In this document: positions 30,900 through 41,194 of the stretch, in pieces | Position numbering within the stretch: the first letter of the stretch is position 1 | Layout: each line of letters begins with the position of its first letter | From: Colwellia sp. C2M11 | GTDB lineage: Bacteria > Pseudomonadota > Gammaproteobacteria > Enterobacterales > Alteromonadaceae | Assembly (NCBI RefSeq): GCF_018860915.1 | Contig: NZ_JAHKQD010000047.1 | Location: 62,001 to 126,000, forward strand | Length of the DNA stretch: 64,000 nt | Direction of reading: 5' to 3' | Translations under genes and position numbers: made by a program | The notes under the pieces: model-generated | What the model saw: only the letters and a program-made list of their open reading frames with translations | The model's database searches: none | Told to the model about the DNA's origin: nothing

Positions 30900-31658
30900 G
30901 TGGCTACTGACATAGCATCACTAGATGAAGGAAAAATAATTCCAGATCATATTGCTATTATAATGGATGGTAATGGTCGTTGGGCGCAAGCTCAGGGAAA
31001 AGGGCGCGTTGCCGGTCATAAAGCTGGTGTTTCCTCTGTTCAAGCTGTTGTTAAGGGCGCGCGTCAATTAGGCGTAAAAGCGCTAACTTTATTTGCTTTT
31101 AGTAGTGAAAATTGGCAACGACCAGAAAAAGAAGTTAGTGTCCTAATGGACTTGTTTATGTTTGTGCTCACCAAAGAAGTTAAACGCTTGCACAAGCATA
31201 ATATTCGCTTTCAAGTGATTGGTGACTTAAGTCGTTTTTCTGAAAAATTACAAAAAAGTATCAAAAAATCAGAAGAGTTAACGATATTAAATGATGGCTT
31301 AGTGTTATCGATAGCTGCAAATTATGGTGGACGTTGGGATATTGCTAATGCGGCAAAACTGCTGGCAAGCAAAGTTCAAAAAAATGAGATGTCGCTTGAC
31401 GATATCAATGAAAATTCACTGCACAAACAAACTTGTTTAGCTGATTTACCCGAACTTGATCTACTGATTCGTACAGGTGGTGATTATCGTATTAGCAACT
31501 TTTTATTATGGCAAGCCGCTTATGCAGAGTTTTATTTTACTGAAACATTATGGCCTGACTTTGATGAAATGCAATTTGATAAAGCAATTGATGCTTTTAC
31601 TCAAAGAGAGCGCCGTTTTGGTAAAACGGGTGAACAAGTTAAACAAATAGAAGAATAA
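30900..31658 (+). CDS. uppS: Undecaprenyl diphosphate synthase
   Basis: Adds eight isoprenes to farnesyl diphosphate to make the carrier lipid for peptidoglycan and O-antigen (also called IspU). 252 residues. The catalytic Asp lies in [13 protein letters not shown] (about residue 25), with FSSENWQRP and the C-terminal [18 protein letters not shown] typical of cis-prenyltransferases. The start is GTG, with AAAGGA eight bases upstream. Confidence 0.96.
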   Translation: MATDIASLDEGKIIPDHIAIIMDGNGRWAQAQGKGRVAGHKAGVSSVQAVVKGARQLGVKALTLFAFSSENWQRPEKEVSVLMDLFMFVLTKEVKRLHKHNIRFQVIGDLSRFSEKLQKSIKKSEELTILNDGLVLSIAANYGGRWDIANAAKLLASKVQKNEMSLDDINENSLHKQTCLADLPELDLLIRTGGDYRISNFLLWQAAYAEFYFTETLWPDFDEMQFDKAIDAFTQRERRFGKTGEQVKQIEE

Positions 31659-31725
31659 AAGTAGTTAAGTCAGAAAAACTATAACAAAGATGGCTTAGCA
31701 CTTACTAAAATAAAAAGGATATAAC

Positions 31726-32592
31726 TTGCTTAAACAACGTATTATTACTGCTTTAATTTTGGCACCTGCGGCAATTGCGGCAATCTTTTATTTACCTTTA
31801 ATGTATTTTGCAATTTTATTGCTAGTTATTATTGGTATTGGTGCTTGGGAGTGGGGACCTTTTATGGGGTTTGACACTACAACTCGAAGAGTAGGTTTCG
31901 TTGGAACGACACTTTTTCTGATTGCAGGTCTTTGGACTACCGTATCACTGAATGATTTATGGACAAGTTCTGGGCAGTTACATAGCTATGCTTTGGCCGT
32001 ATTATGGCTAGCTGTCGCGTGGTGGATATTCTCTGCTTTTTTAATGCTTTCATATCCTAAAGCGAGTGGTTTTTGGTCTAAACATCGCTCAGTTCGTGGT
32101 GTTTTTGGCTGGCTAACACTAGTACCTACTTGGCTAGCATTTATGGTAATTCGTGCGAATGACTACCAAGTCGACACCTATCATGGTGCTCAGTTGTTAA
32201 TGTTTTTATTGTTAATGGTATGGAGTGCTGATATAGGTGCCTATTTTGTTGGTAAAGCTTTTGGTAAAAATAAATTAATGCCAAATGTTAGTCCAGGAAA
32301 AACCTTTGAAGGTTTCCTTGGTGGTATTGCTTCTGCTTGTATTCTGGTTGCTATTGCTGCCTATCTATTAGCATGGAATCAAGGACAGGTTATTACAGTC
32401 TTGTTAGTGACCGTGTTAATTACAACCGTTTCGGTATTAGGCGACTTAAATGAAAGCATGCTTAAACGCCAAGCAGGTGTTAAAGATAGTGGATCTATCT
32501 TGCCAGGACATGGCGGAATTTTAGATAGAATTGATAGTTTAACTGCAACAGCGCCTGTTTTTGCACTTTGTTACGTATTATTTGGTTGGTAA
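31726..32592 (+). CDS. cdsA: Phosphatidate cytidylyltransferase
   Basis: Makes CDP-diacylglycerol, the branch point of phospholipid synthesis. The 288 residues contain about eight membrane segments. The C-terminal CTP-binding signature is complete: SMLKRQAGVKDSG, then LPGHGGILDRIDS. The start is TTG at 31726 with AAAAGGAT ahead; the family-typical N-terminus (LKQRIITALI) supports it. It lies between uppS and dxr. Confidence 0.96.
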   Translation: MLKQRIITALILAPAAIAAIFYLPLMYFAILLLVIIGIGAWEWGPFMGFDTTTRRVGFVGTTLFLIAGLWTTVSLNDLWTSSGQLHSYALAVLWLAVAWWIFSAFLMLSYPKASGFWSKHRSVRGVFGWLTLVPTWLAFMVIRANDYQVDTYHGAQLLMFLLLMVWSADIGAYFVGKAFGKNKLMPNVSPGKTFEGFLGGIASACILVAIAAYLLAWNQGQVITVLLVTVLITTVSVLGDLNESMLKRQAGVKDSGSILPGHGGILDRIDSLTATAPVFALCYVLFGW

Positions 32593-32630
32593 GATTTGTG
32601 ATAAAAGAAAAGTCAGGTAAACAAGTAACT

Positions 32631-33827
32631 GTGCGTGAGCTTTGTATTTTAGGTTCAACAGGCTCTATTGGGCAGAGTACGTTAGAGGTTGTTCGTTTAC
32701 ACCCTGAAAAATTTAACGTAGTGAGTTTATCTGCCAATGAAAGTGTTGATAAAATTGTTGAGCAATGTATTGAGTTTTTACCTAAAACGGTTGTAATGAC
32801 CTCTGAATCTCATGCTGAATTATTAACGCTACGTCTAGCAGAAGAAGGGCTTAATAATATCACGGTAGAATCTGGTAATGACGCTCTTTTAGATATTGCT
32901 GCTTCAAAGGATTCTGACACAGTTATGGCTGCAATTGTCGGAGCAGCAGGGCTAATGGCAACATTAGCAGCAGTAGAAGCTGGTAAAAGAGTGTTATTAG
33001 CTAATAAAGAAGCCTTAGTCACTTCTGGTGCTATTTTTATTGAGGCTGTTAAGAAATCAGGAGCAGAATTATTGCCAATAGATAGTGAACACAATGCTAT
33101 CTTTCAAAGTTTACCTTGGCAAGAGCAAGGACGAGTGGGGCACTGCCAGTTAGGTCAAAATGGTATTAGTAAAATATTATTAACAGGATCAGGCGGACCA
33201 TTTAGAACTTGGTCGTTAAGTGACATTGAAATGGCAACACCAGACCAAGCTTGTGCACATCCTAATTGGGAAATGGGCAGAAAGATATCGGTCGATTCTG
33301 CTACCATGATGAATAAAGGCTTAGAGTTTATTGAAGCTAAATGGTTGTTCAATGTGACAGCAGATGATATCGAAGTTGTGTTACACCCACAAAGCACTAT
33401 TCATTCAATGGTACAATATATCGATGGCTCCGTTATTGCGCAAATGGGAAATCCTGATATGCGTACACCTATTGCTCATGCATTAGCTTATCCTGAAAGA
33501 ATCGACTCTGGCGTTGCGCCCTTAGACTTTTTTAATACGGCGTCATTTGATTTTCAATCTGTTGATTTTAAAAGGTATCCTAATTTGAAATTAGCAATTG
33601 AGGCTTGTGAAAGTGGTCAAGCTGCATGTACAGCACTTAATGCAGCGAATGAAATTGCAGTAGCGGCATTTTTAGATGAAACAATTAAATTTAACGATAT
33701 TTACAAAATAAATGAAACTTCTGTGAAAAAATTTGTCTCAGAACAGGTAAGTAATATAAATGAGGTTATTTCCTTAGATATACGAGCTAGAGAATTTGCT
33801 CAACAATTGTTAGTAGAGTATTCATGA
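32631..33827 (+). CDS. dxr: 1-deoxy-D-xylulose 5-phosphate reductoisomerase
   Basis: Second enzyme of the MEP isoprenoid pathway (IspC): reduces and rearranges DXP to MEP with NADPH. The GTG at 32631 gives MRELCILGSTGSIGQSTLEV and 398 residues, the same length as E. coli Dxr. Earlier in-frame starts at 32568 and 32598 would add residues the family lacks, and the first would overlap cdsA. The NADPH-binding GSTGSIG, metal-binding region PIDSEHNAIFQ and flexible-loop HPNWEMGRKI are present. It is followed by rseP after 33 bases. Confidence 0.95.
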   Translation: MRELCILGSTGSIGQSTLEVVRLHPEKFNVVSLSANESVDKIVEQCIEFLPKTVVMTSESHAELLTLRLAEEGLNNITVESGNDALLDIAASKDSDTVMAAIVGAAGLMATLAAVEAGKRVLLANKEALVTSGAIFIEAVKKSGAELLPIDSEHNAIFQSLPWQEQGRVGHCQLGQNGISKILLTGSGGPFRTWSLSDIEMATPDQACAHPNWEMGRKISVDSATMMNKGLEFIEAKWLFNVTADDIEVVLHPQSTIHSMVQYIDGSVIAQMGNPDMRTPIAHALAYPERIDSGVAPLDFFNTASFDFQSVDFKRYPNLKLAIEACESGQAACTALNAANEIAVAAFLDETIKFNDIYKINETSVKKFVSEQVSNINEVISLDIRAREFAQQLLVEYS

Positions 33828-33860
33828 GTTTTACCTGTATATTAAGGAACAAAAAGCATA

Positions 33861-35222
33861 ATGTTTGATTTTATTTGGAATGCAGCCTCTTTTGTTGTTG
33901 CCCTAGGTATTTTAGTTACTGTGCACGAATATGGTCATTTTTGGGTTGCACGTAAAAATGGTGTAAAAGTTGAACGTTTTTCTGTAGGTTTTGGTAAAGC
34001 ACTTTGGCGTAAAACGGGAAAAGATGGTACTGAATATGTTGTCGCTATGATCCCGCTTGGTGGTTATGTCAAAATGCTTGATGAGCGTGTTGATGATGTT
34101 GCTGAAGAAGATAAAGATAAAACGTTTAATTCAAAGTCGGTGTACCAACGAATAGCAATTATTGCTGCCGGTCCTTTTGCTAACTTTGCTTTTGCTATCT
34201 TTGCTTTTTATCTCATGTTTTTAATTGGTGTACCAAGTATTAAACCAGTTATCGGCAGTATTAGCCCTAATTCTATAGCTGCTCAAGCACAAGTACCAAG
34301 TGATGTGCAAGTTGTTGAGGTTGCGGGTAAAACAACACAAGATTGGCAGGATGTTAATTTAGCTTTAATTGGCGAAATTGGCGCTAATACTATTGTAATC
34401 AAAACAAAAAGTAGCGATAGCCAATATGTAAGTAGTCACAGTCTATTAACAAAAGATTGGCAGTTTTCACCAGAAAAAACAACTGCTTTAACGAGTTTAG
34501 GAATTACACCGTACAGACCAGCTGTTTATAACGAACTAGCAGCGATCGGTAAAGATAGTCCTGCAGAAAAAAGTGGCTTACAAGTAGGTGATAAGCTTGT
34601 TGCTATTAACAATGAGCCTATAGCTGAAGGTTGGTTAGATTTTGCTAATAAAATTAAACGTTACCCAAATGAGACAGTTTCGTTAACTATTGAGCGTGCT
34701 GGTAACCAACAGGTAATAGCAGTAACACCGCAAGGTATTGAACAAAATGGTAAATTAATTGGTTACTTAGGCGTTTCTCCTAAATCTGATAACTGGCCAG
34801 ATGAATACCGTATTGACATTAGCTATGGCTTATTTCCAGCAATTGGAGAAAGTGTTCACCGGACTTGGAACTTAATTACGCTAAGTTTTAATATGATTGG
34901 CAAATTAATTACAGGTGATGTATCAGTTAAGAATTTAAGTGGTCCAATTGCAATTGCTCAAGGAGCAGGTGATAGTGCAGGGTATGGTTTTGTTTATTTT
35001 TTAGGCTTTTTAGCATTAATTAGCATTAATTTAGGAATAATTAACCTTTTACCGTTACCGGTACTTGATGGCGGACACTTACTCTATTATCTTATAGAGC
35101 TTTTAACAGGAAAACCTGTTCCGGAAAAAATACAAGAAGCAGGATTTAAGTTTGGTGCGTTGGCTTTATTAGCATTAATGAGTGTAGCTCTATTTAATGA
35201 TTTTAGTCGGGTATTAGGGTAA
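33861..35222 (+). CDS. rseP: Site-2 protease RseP (regulator of sigma-E)
   Basis: Intramembrane zinc metalloprotease that cuts RseA to release sigma-E and clears signal-peptide remnants. The 453 residues match the family (E. coli 450). HEYGH at residues 22-26 in the first membrane segment is the zinc site; two PDZ domains fill about 115-310; the third metal ligand is in LLPLPVLDGGH near the C-terminus. A decayed duplicate of the last part of this gene follows immediately. Confidence 0.97.
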   Translation: MFDFIWNAASFVVALGILVTVHEYGHFWVARKNGVKVERFSVGFGKALWRKTGKDGTEYVVAMIPLGGYVKMLDERVDDVAEEDKDKTFNSKSVYQRIAIIAAGPFANFAFAIFAFYLMFLIGVPSIKPVIGSISPNSIAAQAQVPSDVQVVEVAGKTTQDWQDVNLALIGEIGANTIVIKTKSSDSQYVSSHSLLTKDWQFSPEKTTALTSLGITPYRPAVYNELAAIGKDSPAEKSGLQVGDKLVAINNEPIAEGWLDFANKIKRYPNETVSLTIERAGNQQVIAVTPQGIEQNGKLIGYLGVSPKSDNWPDEYRIDISYGLFPAIGESVHRTWNLITLSFNMIGKLITGDVSVKNLSGPIAIAQGAGDSAGYGFVYFLGFLALISINLGIINLLPLPVLDGGHLLYYLIELLTGKPVPEKIQEAGFKFGALALLALMSVALFNDFSRVLG

Positions 35223-35617
35223 ATAGATAAGAAGTAAAGGAAGAAGGTATAATTAACCTTTTACGCTTTACCTAAGTGAGCCAGTACTTGATGGTGACAC
35301 TTACTCTATTACTATTAATATGGGCTTATAGAGCTTTTAACAGGGAAACCTGTTCCGGAAAAAATACAAGAAGCAGGATTTAAGTTTGGTGCGTTGGCTT
35401 TATTAACATTAATGAGTGTAGCTCTATTTAATGATTTTAGTCGGGTATTAGGGTAAATAGATAAGAAGTAAAGGAAGAAGGTATAATCAACCTTTACGCT
35501 ATAATTTTTAATATCGACTTAGTAAAGAATTAAAAGAATAATGGTTAATTGTAGGTATTAGATTTTAATCTATTACCTAGGTTTAGAAATTAAAAGAAGT
35601 AATAAAAGTAAGCATTT
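35223..35617. other. rseP-bamA intergenic region
   Basis: 395 bases between two genes usually close together. More than half of it is the rseP duplicate at 35253-35486. The remaining 130 bases are AT-rich and end at the bamA ribosome site; a sigma-E promoter could be expected here but I could not identify one. Confidence 0.5.
35253..35486 (+). pseudogene. Decayed tandem duplicate of the 3' end of rseP
   Basis: From about 35284 to 35486 the sequence repeats 35061-35252, the last 160 or so bases of rseP plus its downstream flank, at an offset of 223-234 bases. Long runs are identical, including the coding tail and 40-odd bases past the stop. A lost base at the GGCGGACAC site (now GGTGACAC) shifts the frame, and 10-11 extra bases near 35310 lead to a TAG. 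Both units begin with TTAACCTTTTAC, so they look like a direct duplication between short repeats. It is not expected to make protein. Confidence 0.85.
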
Positions 35618-38092
35618 ATGATAATTAAAAAATTAGCCTTTGCCGTTTTATTAGGCGCTCTAGGTACAACAGCTCAAGCAGCCGAAGAATTTCAGGTTGA
35701 AGATATCGAAGTAAAAGGCTTGCAGCGTGTTGCTTTAGGCGCTGCGTTAACACATATTCCTTTTAATGTTGGTGATAATCTTAATCCATTTAGAATTTCT
35801 CAGTCAATTAAGTCTTTATATAAATCGGGTCATTTTAATGATATCCGTGTTTACCGTGACGGGAATCGCATTATCTATCGCGTAAGAGAACGTGAAACGA
35901 TAAGTGATATTACTTTTGACGGTAATAGTGATTTAAAAGATGAGCAGTTAACAGAAAGTCTTGATGGCAGTAATATACGTGTTGGTGAAACACTAGATCG
36001 AACTGTTATTTCAGGTATTGAAACCGGGTTAGAAGATTTTTATCATAGTGTCGGAAAATATAATGCCGACGTAACGGCAAGTATTACTCATTTACCTCGT
36101 AATAGGGTAAATTTAGAGTTTAAGTTTGTCGAGGGTGATGCTGCAGCTATTAAGCAAATTAACTTGATCGGTAATGAAGTTTTTACTGATGCTGAAGTTC
36201 TTGAAAAAACAGAGCTTACTTTTGATTCGCCATGGTGGAATTTTATGGCGCAAGATAGATATCAAAAGCAAACACTACAAGGTGATATGGAAACGATCAA
36301 TAGCTACTATTTAGATCGGGGTTATCTTCGCTTTAATGTTGATTCTACTCAAGTATCAATGACGCCAGATAAAGAGTCCGTCTATATTGCTTTGAATGTA
36401 ACAGAGGGTGAAACCTATACTATTAGTGATGTTGATTTTATTGGTGATTTAGCTGGCTTTGAGAAAACTATAAGAGCTATTAATCCGTTACAAGCGGGCA
36501 ACCTTTATAATGGTGCAGAAGTTACTTACACTGAAGAAGTTATCAGTAAATTTCTAGGCCGCTTTGGTTATGCTTACCCTAAAGTTACGACTATTCCGAA
36601 TATTAATGATGAAGATAACACTGTTAAACTGTCAATATCTATCGATCCAGGTAAACGTATTTATGTTAACAAAGTAAACTTTACTGGTAACCATGTTACT
36701 GCAGATAAAGTTTTACGTCGTGAACTAAGACAAATGGAAGGTGCTTGGCTATCTAATAGCCTAGTTGAACATTCTAAATCACGCTTATCTCGATTGCCTT
36801 ATATGGAAACGGTTGAATTTGAAACTAATCAAATTGCCGGTGAAGATGATTTAGTTAATGTAGATTTTGCCGTAAAAGAACAAGCATCAGGTTCATTTAC
36901 TGCCGGTATCGGTTATGGTGATTCAACCAGTTTAAGTTTGAATGCTGGTATTCAGCAGAATAACTTCTTGGGAACAGGTAATCGTGTAGGCTTTAACATT
37001 AACACAAACAGATACTCTAAAAGTGCTAGCCTTTCATATACAGATCCTTATTTTACTGTTGATGCTATCTCTCTTGGTGGTCAAATATTTTATCAAGCTT
37101 TTGATGCAGGACAAGCTAACCTAGTTGAGTATAATAATAGAACATACGGTATTGGCCTTAACTGGGGCTTCCCAATTAATGAATACGTTCGAGTTGGTTT
37201 TGGGGTCGGTTTTAAAAATAATGAAATTACTTCATTAGAAACCTATGAACAAATTCAAACCTTTTATGATTTACATTCTGATCCGAGTGATCCAGATGCA
37301 GCGCTAGCATTTAAAAACTATGATATTAATGCTAATATTTCGCGCTCAACGTTGAACAGAGGTACATTCCCAACAGCAGGTTCATCACAACTTTTGTCTT
37401 TTAAAGTGACAACTCCTAGCTCGTCTGATGTACAATATTTTAAACTTAATTTTGACAGTAAATTTTACTTCCCACTCACTAGAAACCAACGTTGGACAGT
37501 GTTAACTCGTTTACAGTTAGGTTATGGTAACGGTTATGGCGATGTACGTGGTAATGATCAGTTGCTACCATTTTGGGAAAATTTTAGAGCAGGTGGCTCA
37601 GATACTTTACGTGGTTTTGAAAACAACACTGTAGGACCTAGAGCTATATATCGTTACCCAACAGCTGTTAGTGGTACGCCTAGTTCAATAGGAGGAACTG
37701 CTTGTTGTTTAGGTCCTGATCATGATTTTATCTATGCTACACCGCGAAGTGTTGGTGGTAATGCTATTGCTTTAGGTGGTGTTGAATTAATTGTACCTAC
37801 ACCATTTTTAGATGAAAGTTATTCTAATAGTGTAAGAACAAGCTTTTTTGTTGATGTTGGTAACGTTTGGGATACTGAATTTGATATAGCCGACTATCAA
37901 GATTTAGCAGCTGTAGAATTAGAAAAACTTGGTGATTATTCTGATCCAAGTCATTATCGTGCATCTGGAGGTTTATCAATTCAGTGGTTATCTCCAATGG
38001 GACCAATGGTTTTTAACTTTGCTAAAACAATTAAACAAGAAGAAGATGATGACACAGCATTCTTTAGTTTTAATATTGGTAAAACATTTTAA
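35618..38092 (+). CDS. bamA: Outer-membrane protein assembly factor BamA
   Basis: Central Omp85 subunit of the BAM complex that folds beta-barrels into the outer membrane. 824 residues: a signal peptide cut at about AQAAEEF (residue 22), five POTRA domains (about 23-420) and a 16-strand barrel with the lid-loop motif RGF (TLRGFENNTVGPR) and a C-terminal Phe (NIGKTF). Followed by skp after 105 bases, the conserved order. Confidence 0.97.
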   Translation: MIIKKLAFAVLLGALGTTAQAAEEFQVEDIEVKGLQRVALGAALTHIPFNVGDNLNPFRISQSIKSLYKSGHFNDIRVYRDGNRIIYRVRERETISDITFDGNSDLKDEQLTESLDGSNIRVGETLDRTVISGIETGLEDFYHSVGKYNADVTASITHLPRNRVNLEFKFVEGDAAAIKQINLIGNEVFTDAEVLEKTELTFDSPWWNFMAQDRYQKQTLQGDMETINSYYLDRGYLRFNVDSTQVSMTPDKESVYIALNVTEGETYTISDVDFIGDLAGFEKTIRAINPLQAGNLYNGAEVTYTEEVISKFLGRFGYAYPKVTTIPNINDEDNTVKLSISIDPGKRIYVNKVNFTGNHVTADKVLRRELRQMEGAWLSNSLVEHSKSRLSRLPYMETVEFETNQIAGEDDLVNVDFAVKEQASGSFTAGIGYGDSTSLSLNAGIQQNNFLGTGNRVGFNINTNRYSKSASLSYTDPYFTVDAISLGGQIFYQAFDAGQANLVEYNNRTYGIGLNWGFPINEYVRVGFGVGFKNNEITSLETYEQIQTFYDLHSDPSDPDAALAFKNYDINANISRSTLNRGTFPTAGSSQLLSFKVTTPSSSDVQYFKLNFDSKFYFPLTRNQRWTVLTRLQLGYGNGYGDVRGNDQLLPFWENFRAGGSDTLRGFENNTVGPRAIYRYPTAVSGTPSSIGGTACCLGPDHDFIYATPRSVGGNAIALGGVELIVPTPFLDESYSNSVRTSFFVDVGNVWDTEFDIADYQDLAAVELEKLGDYSDPSHYRASGGLSIQWLSPMGPMVFNFAKTIKQEEDDDTAFFSFNIGKTF

Positions 38093-38197
38093 GATTCACC
38101 CGATAATATAATCTAGTAAAGAACATCGTCTAGCTGTTAAATTAAGTTAAGCGAATAATACTCTAAATCCAATTATAGAAAAGAAGAGGAAAATACC

Positions 38198-38716
38198 TTG
38201 AAAAAATTTATCAAATCTATGGCTATTACAGCTACAGCTTCAACCATGTTATTAGCAAGTAGCGCAATGGCTTTTGAACAAAAAATTGCTGTGGTAAATG
38301 TACAAGAAGCGATTAGTCAAATCCCTCAAGCCGCGGTTTTAATGCAAACGCTAGAAACAGAATTTAAAGACGAAAAAGCTGTTATTGAGAAATTACAAAA
38401 AGATTTATCTTTTGAAGATGAAAACTTAAAACGTAATGGTTCATTAATGAATGAAAAAGAAAAAACTGAGTTACAAACTAAAATGGCTGGTTTATACCAA
38501 GAATATCAAGTCAAAGTAAAAGAGTTTCAACAAAAGGTTGCTCAACGTCGAAATGAAGAAACAAACAAATTGTTAGCTTTAGTAACTCAAGCGGTAGACA
38601 ATATTGCAGCTAAAGAAAAATATGACTTAGTGTTATCTCAACAAACAGTTGTTTTTTCAAAAGAATCAACAGATATTACAGCTTCTGTAGTTGAACAAGT
38701 AAGCAAAATTAAATAA
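38198..38716 (+). CDS. skp: Periplasmic chaperone Skp/OmpH
   Basis: A trimeric periplasmic chaperone that holds unfolded outer-membrane proteins for BamA. 172 residues: a signal peptide ending SSAMAFEQKIA (about 25), then long helices in place of the usual tentacles (about 45-125). The start is TTG at 38198, with AGAGGA ten bases upstream; this gives the canonical MKKFIK signal start. lpxD follows after only three bases. Confidence 0.93.
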   Translation: MKKFIKSMAITATASTMLLASSAMAFEQKIAVVNVQEAISQIPQAAVLMQTLETEFKDEKAVIEKLQKDLSFEDENLKRNGSLMNEKEKTELQTKMAGLYQEYQVKVKEFQQKVAQRRNEETNKLLALVTQAVDNIAAKEKYDLVLSQQTVVFSKESTDITASVVEQVSKIK

Positions 38717-38719
38717 GAG

Positions 38720-39763
38720 ATGGCTTACACTCTTGATGAAATAGCGAAACATATTCAAGCGAAGCTAGTGACTTATGATGAAGATAAATCTTCAGCAAAT
38801 GACGCCATAGAAAGTTTGGCAACACTGGCTAATGCTAAAATAGGGCAAGTCGCTTTTCTAGCAAATAAAAAATATATATCACAGCTCAGTAATACAAAGG
38901 CTAGTGCAGTTATTATTGCACCAGATATGTTAGCGCAATGTCCTGTGAATGCTTTAGTAATGGATAACCCTTACATGGGGTATGCTCTGTTGGCTAATTT
39001 ACTTGATACCACACCAAAGGTGGCAAGTGGCATTCATACGAGCGCAGTAATCGACGAAAGTGTTCACTTAGGTGAAAATGTTAGCATTGGTGCTAATGCA
39101 GTTATCGAATCAGGTGTTTATTTGAATGATGATGTATGCATTGGTGCCGGTTGTTTTATTGGTAAAAATAGCTCAATAGGTAAAGGAACACGTCTCTGGG
39201 CAAATACTAGTATTTATCATAATGTTATTATTGGTGAAGATTGCTTAATTCAAGCAAATACCGTTATTGGCTCTGATGGCTTTGGTTATGCTCCAGTTAA
39301 TGCAAACTATAAATGGCATAAAATTCCTCAATTAGGCCGAGTTATTATTGGTAACAAGGTTGAAATAGGAGCTAGTACTACAATAGATCGAGGAGCACTT
39401 GAAGATACTGTGATCAAAGATGGTGTTATTCTTGATAATCAAATTCAAATTGCTCATAACGTTGTTATTGGTGAAAATACAGCTATGGCTGCCTGTAGTG
39501 TTATTGCCGGTAGTACTGTCATTGGAAAAAACTGTACGATAGCAGGTCTTGTTGGTGTTAATGGACATATTAATATTACAGATAACTGTGTTTTTACTGG
39601 CATGTCAATGGTAACTAAATCTATTGTTAAACCTGGGGTTTATTCTTCAGGTATGCCTGTAGTAGATAATAGTGAATGGCATAAAATAAACGCACGCGTT
39701 AAACGCCTAGATAGTTTAACTCAACGTGTCAAAGCGTTAGAAAAATTACTCGAAAGCAAATAA
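38720..39763 (+). CDS. lpxD: UDP-3-O-acylglucosamine N-acyltransferase
   Basis: Third step of lipid A synthesis: adds the N-linked hydroxyacyl chain from acyl-ACP. The 347 residues match E. coli (341). An N-terminal uridine-binding domain (about 1-95) is followed by left-handed beta-helix repeats (about 100-300) with the catalytic His region [16 protein letters not shown]-terminal helix is present. The ATG is three bases after the skp stop, so translation is probably coupled. Confidence 0.96.
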   Translation: MAYTLDEIAKHIQAKLVTYDEDKSSANDAIESLATLANAKIGQVAFLANKKYISQLSNTKASAVIIAPDMLAQCPVNALVMDNPYMGYALLANLLDTTPKVASGIHTSAVIDESVHLGENVSIGANAVIESGVYLNDDVCIGAGCFIGKNSSIGKGTRLWANTSIYHNVIIGEDCLIQANTVIGSDGFGYAPVNANYKWHKIPQLGRVIIGNKVEIGASTTIDRGALEDTVIKDGVILDNQIQIAHNVVIGENTAMAACSVIAGSTVIGKNCTIAGLVGVNGHINITDNCVFTGMSMVTKSIVKPGVYSSGMPVVDNSEWHKINARVKRLDSLTQRVKALEKLLESK

Positions 39764-39883
39764 ACTTGCTTATTAAATAACATAAAAAATAATAATAGCT
39801 GCAAAGGCAACATTATCTAATGTAAACTTGTACGTTGATCTTATATAATAAGTCAGCACAAGCCAATGAAAGGAAAAAATCAA

Positions 39884-40351
39884 TTGGACACTCTTGATTT
39901 AAATAGAATAGCAAAGCCAATATCACTGAATGAAATTAAAGAATTAATTCCTCATCGTTACCCTATGTTACTTGTTGACAAAGTTCTTGATCATGAGCCT
40001 CTTAAAAGTTTACATGCGATAAAAAATGTAACTATCAATGAGCCTATTTTTACAGGACATTTTCCAGATGCCGCCATTTTTCCTGGTGTGTTAATTTTGG
40101 AAGCTCTTGCACAAGCAACAGGTATTTTGGGCTTTAAAAGCAGTGAAGGACGTGAAGAAAATGAAATGTACCTTTTTGCTTCTATAGATAAAGCACGTTT
40201 TAAACAACCAGTTTTACCTGGTGATACTATGCATCTTCATGTCGAATTTATTAAAGAACGACGTGGTATGTGGAAGTTTTATGGTGAAGCAAAAGTTGAC
40301 GGTAAAGTCGTTTGTTCTGCTGATCTTATGTGTGCTAAAAGAAAGCTTTAA
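39884..40351 (+). CDS. fabZ: 3-hydroxyacyl-ACP dehydratase FabZ
   Basis: Dehydrates hydroxyacyl-ACP in fatty-acid elongation and competes with LpxA for the hydroxymyristoyl-ACP pool. The hot-dog fold motif is complete: HRYPMLLVD and [13 protein letters not shown] with the catalytic His and later Glu. A TTG at 39884 has a well-placed AAAGGA nine bases upstream and gives 155 residues (E. coli 151). The ATG at 39866 would add six residues but has no ribosome site. It lies between lpxD and lpxA. Confidence 0.93.
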   Translation: MDTLDLNRIAKPISLNEIKELIPHRYPMLLVDKVLDHEPLKSLHAIKNVTINEPIFTGHFPDAAIFPGVLILEALAQATGILGFKSSEGREENEMYLFASIDKARFKQPVLPGDTMHLHVEFIKERRGMWKFYGEAKVDGKVVCSADLMCAKRKL

Positions 40352-40423
40352 GCACGATATAACTCTTCTCAAGTTTTACACTCCCAGCATTATACTTTAA
40401 TTGAAATAGATAACAGAGATATT

Positions 40424-41194
40424 ATGATTCATCCACAAGCGATAATTGAGCCAGGCGCAATTATTGGAAAAAATGTTACTATTGGTCCTTGGACTCATAT
40501 AGCAAGCAATGTCATTATTGGTGACAATTGTCATATTAGTTCTCATGTAGTCATTAATGGACCAACTAAAATAGGTCAAGGTAATAGAATCTTCCAATTT
40601 GCTAGTATAGGAGAAGATTGCCAAGACTTAAAATATGATGGCGAGCCAACAGAGTTAGTTATTGGCGACAATAATATTTTTAGAGAATGTTGTACTATTC
40701 ATCGAGGTACACCTCAAGACAACAGCCTTACCCAAATTGGTAGTAATAACTTATTTATGGCTTACACTCATGTGGCACACGATTGCATGGTAGGTAACCA
40801 CTGTATTATGGCTAACAATGCATCTATTGCTGGCCATGTTCATATAGGTGACCATGTTATTCTTGGTGGTATGTCGGGTGTTCATCAATTTTGCCATGTT
40901 GGTGCTCATAGTTTTATTGCTGCCAATGCGATTGTATTAAAAGATGTTCCTGCATATGTTATGGCTTCAGGTCATCCAGCGAAGCCTTTTGGCTTAAATA
41001 GTGAAGGTTTAAAACGCCGAGGTTTTAAAAGTGATACTATCTTATCAATTAAGCGATCTTATAAAGAGATTTATCGTAAAAAACAATCGGTTGATGACGC
41101 TTTACATGCTATAGCTGCACTCGGAGATCCTTCGTCAGAATTAGAGCTTTTTACTCAATCGATTAAAAACTCTACTCGCGGTATTATTCGTTAA
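40424..41194 (+). CDS. lpxA: UDP-N-acetylglucosamine acyltransferase
   Basis: First step of lipid A synthesis. The 256 residues are close to E. coli LpxA (262). Left-handed beta-helix hexapeptides run from residue 2 to about 185; the catalytic His is in AYTHVAHDCMVGNHC. A helical C-terminal domain follows. An unusually long, structured spacer of 273 bases separates it from lpxB. Confidence 0.96.
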   Translation: MIHPQAIIEPGAIIGKNVTIGPWTHIASNVIIGDNCHISSHVVINGPTKIGQGNRIFQFASIGEDCQDLKYDGEPTELVIGDNNIFRECCTIHRGTPQDNSLTQIGSNNLFMAYTHVAHDCMVGNHCIMANNASIAGHVHIGDHVILGGMSGVHQFCHVGAHSFIAANAIVLKDVPAYVMASGHPAKPFGLNSEGLKRRGFKSDTILSIKRSYKEIYRKKQSVDDALHAIAALGDPSSELELFTQSIKNSTRGIIR

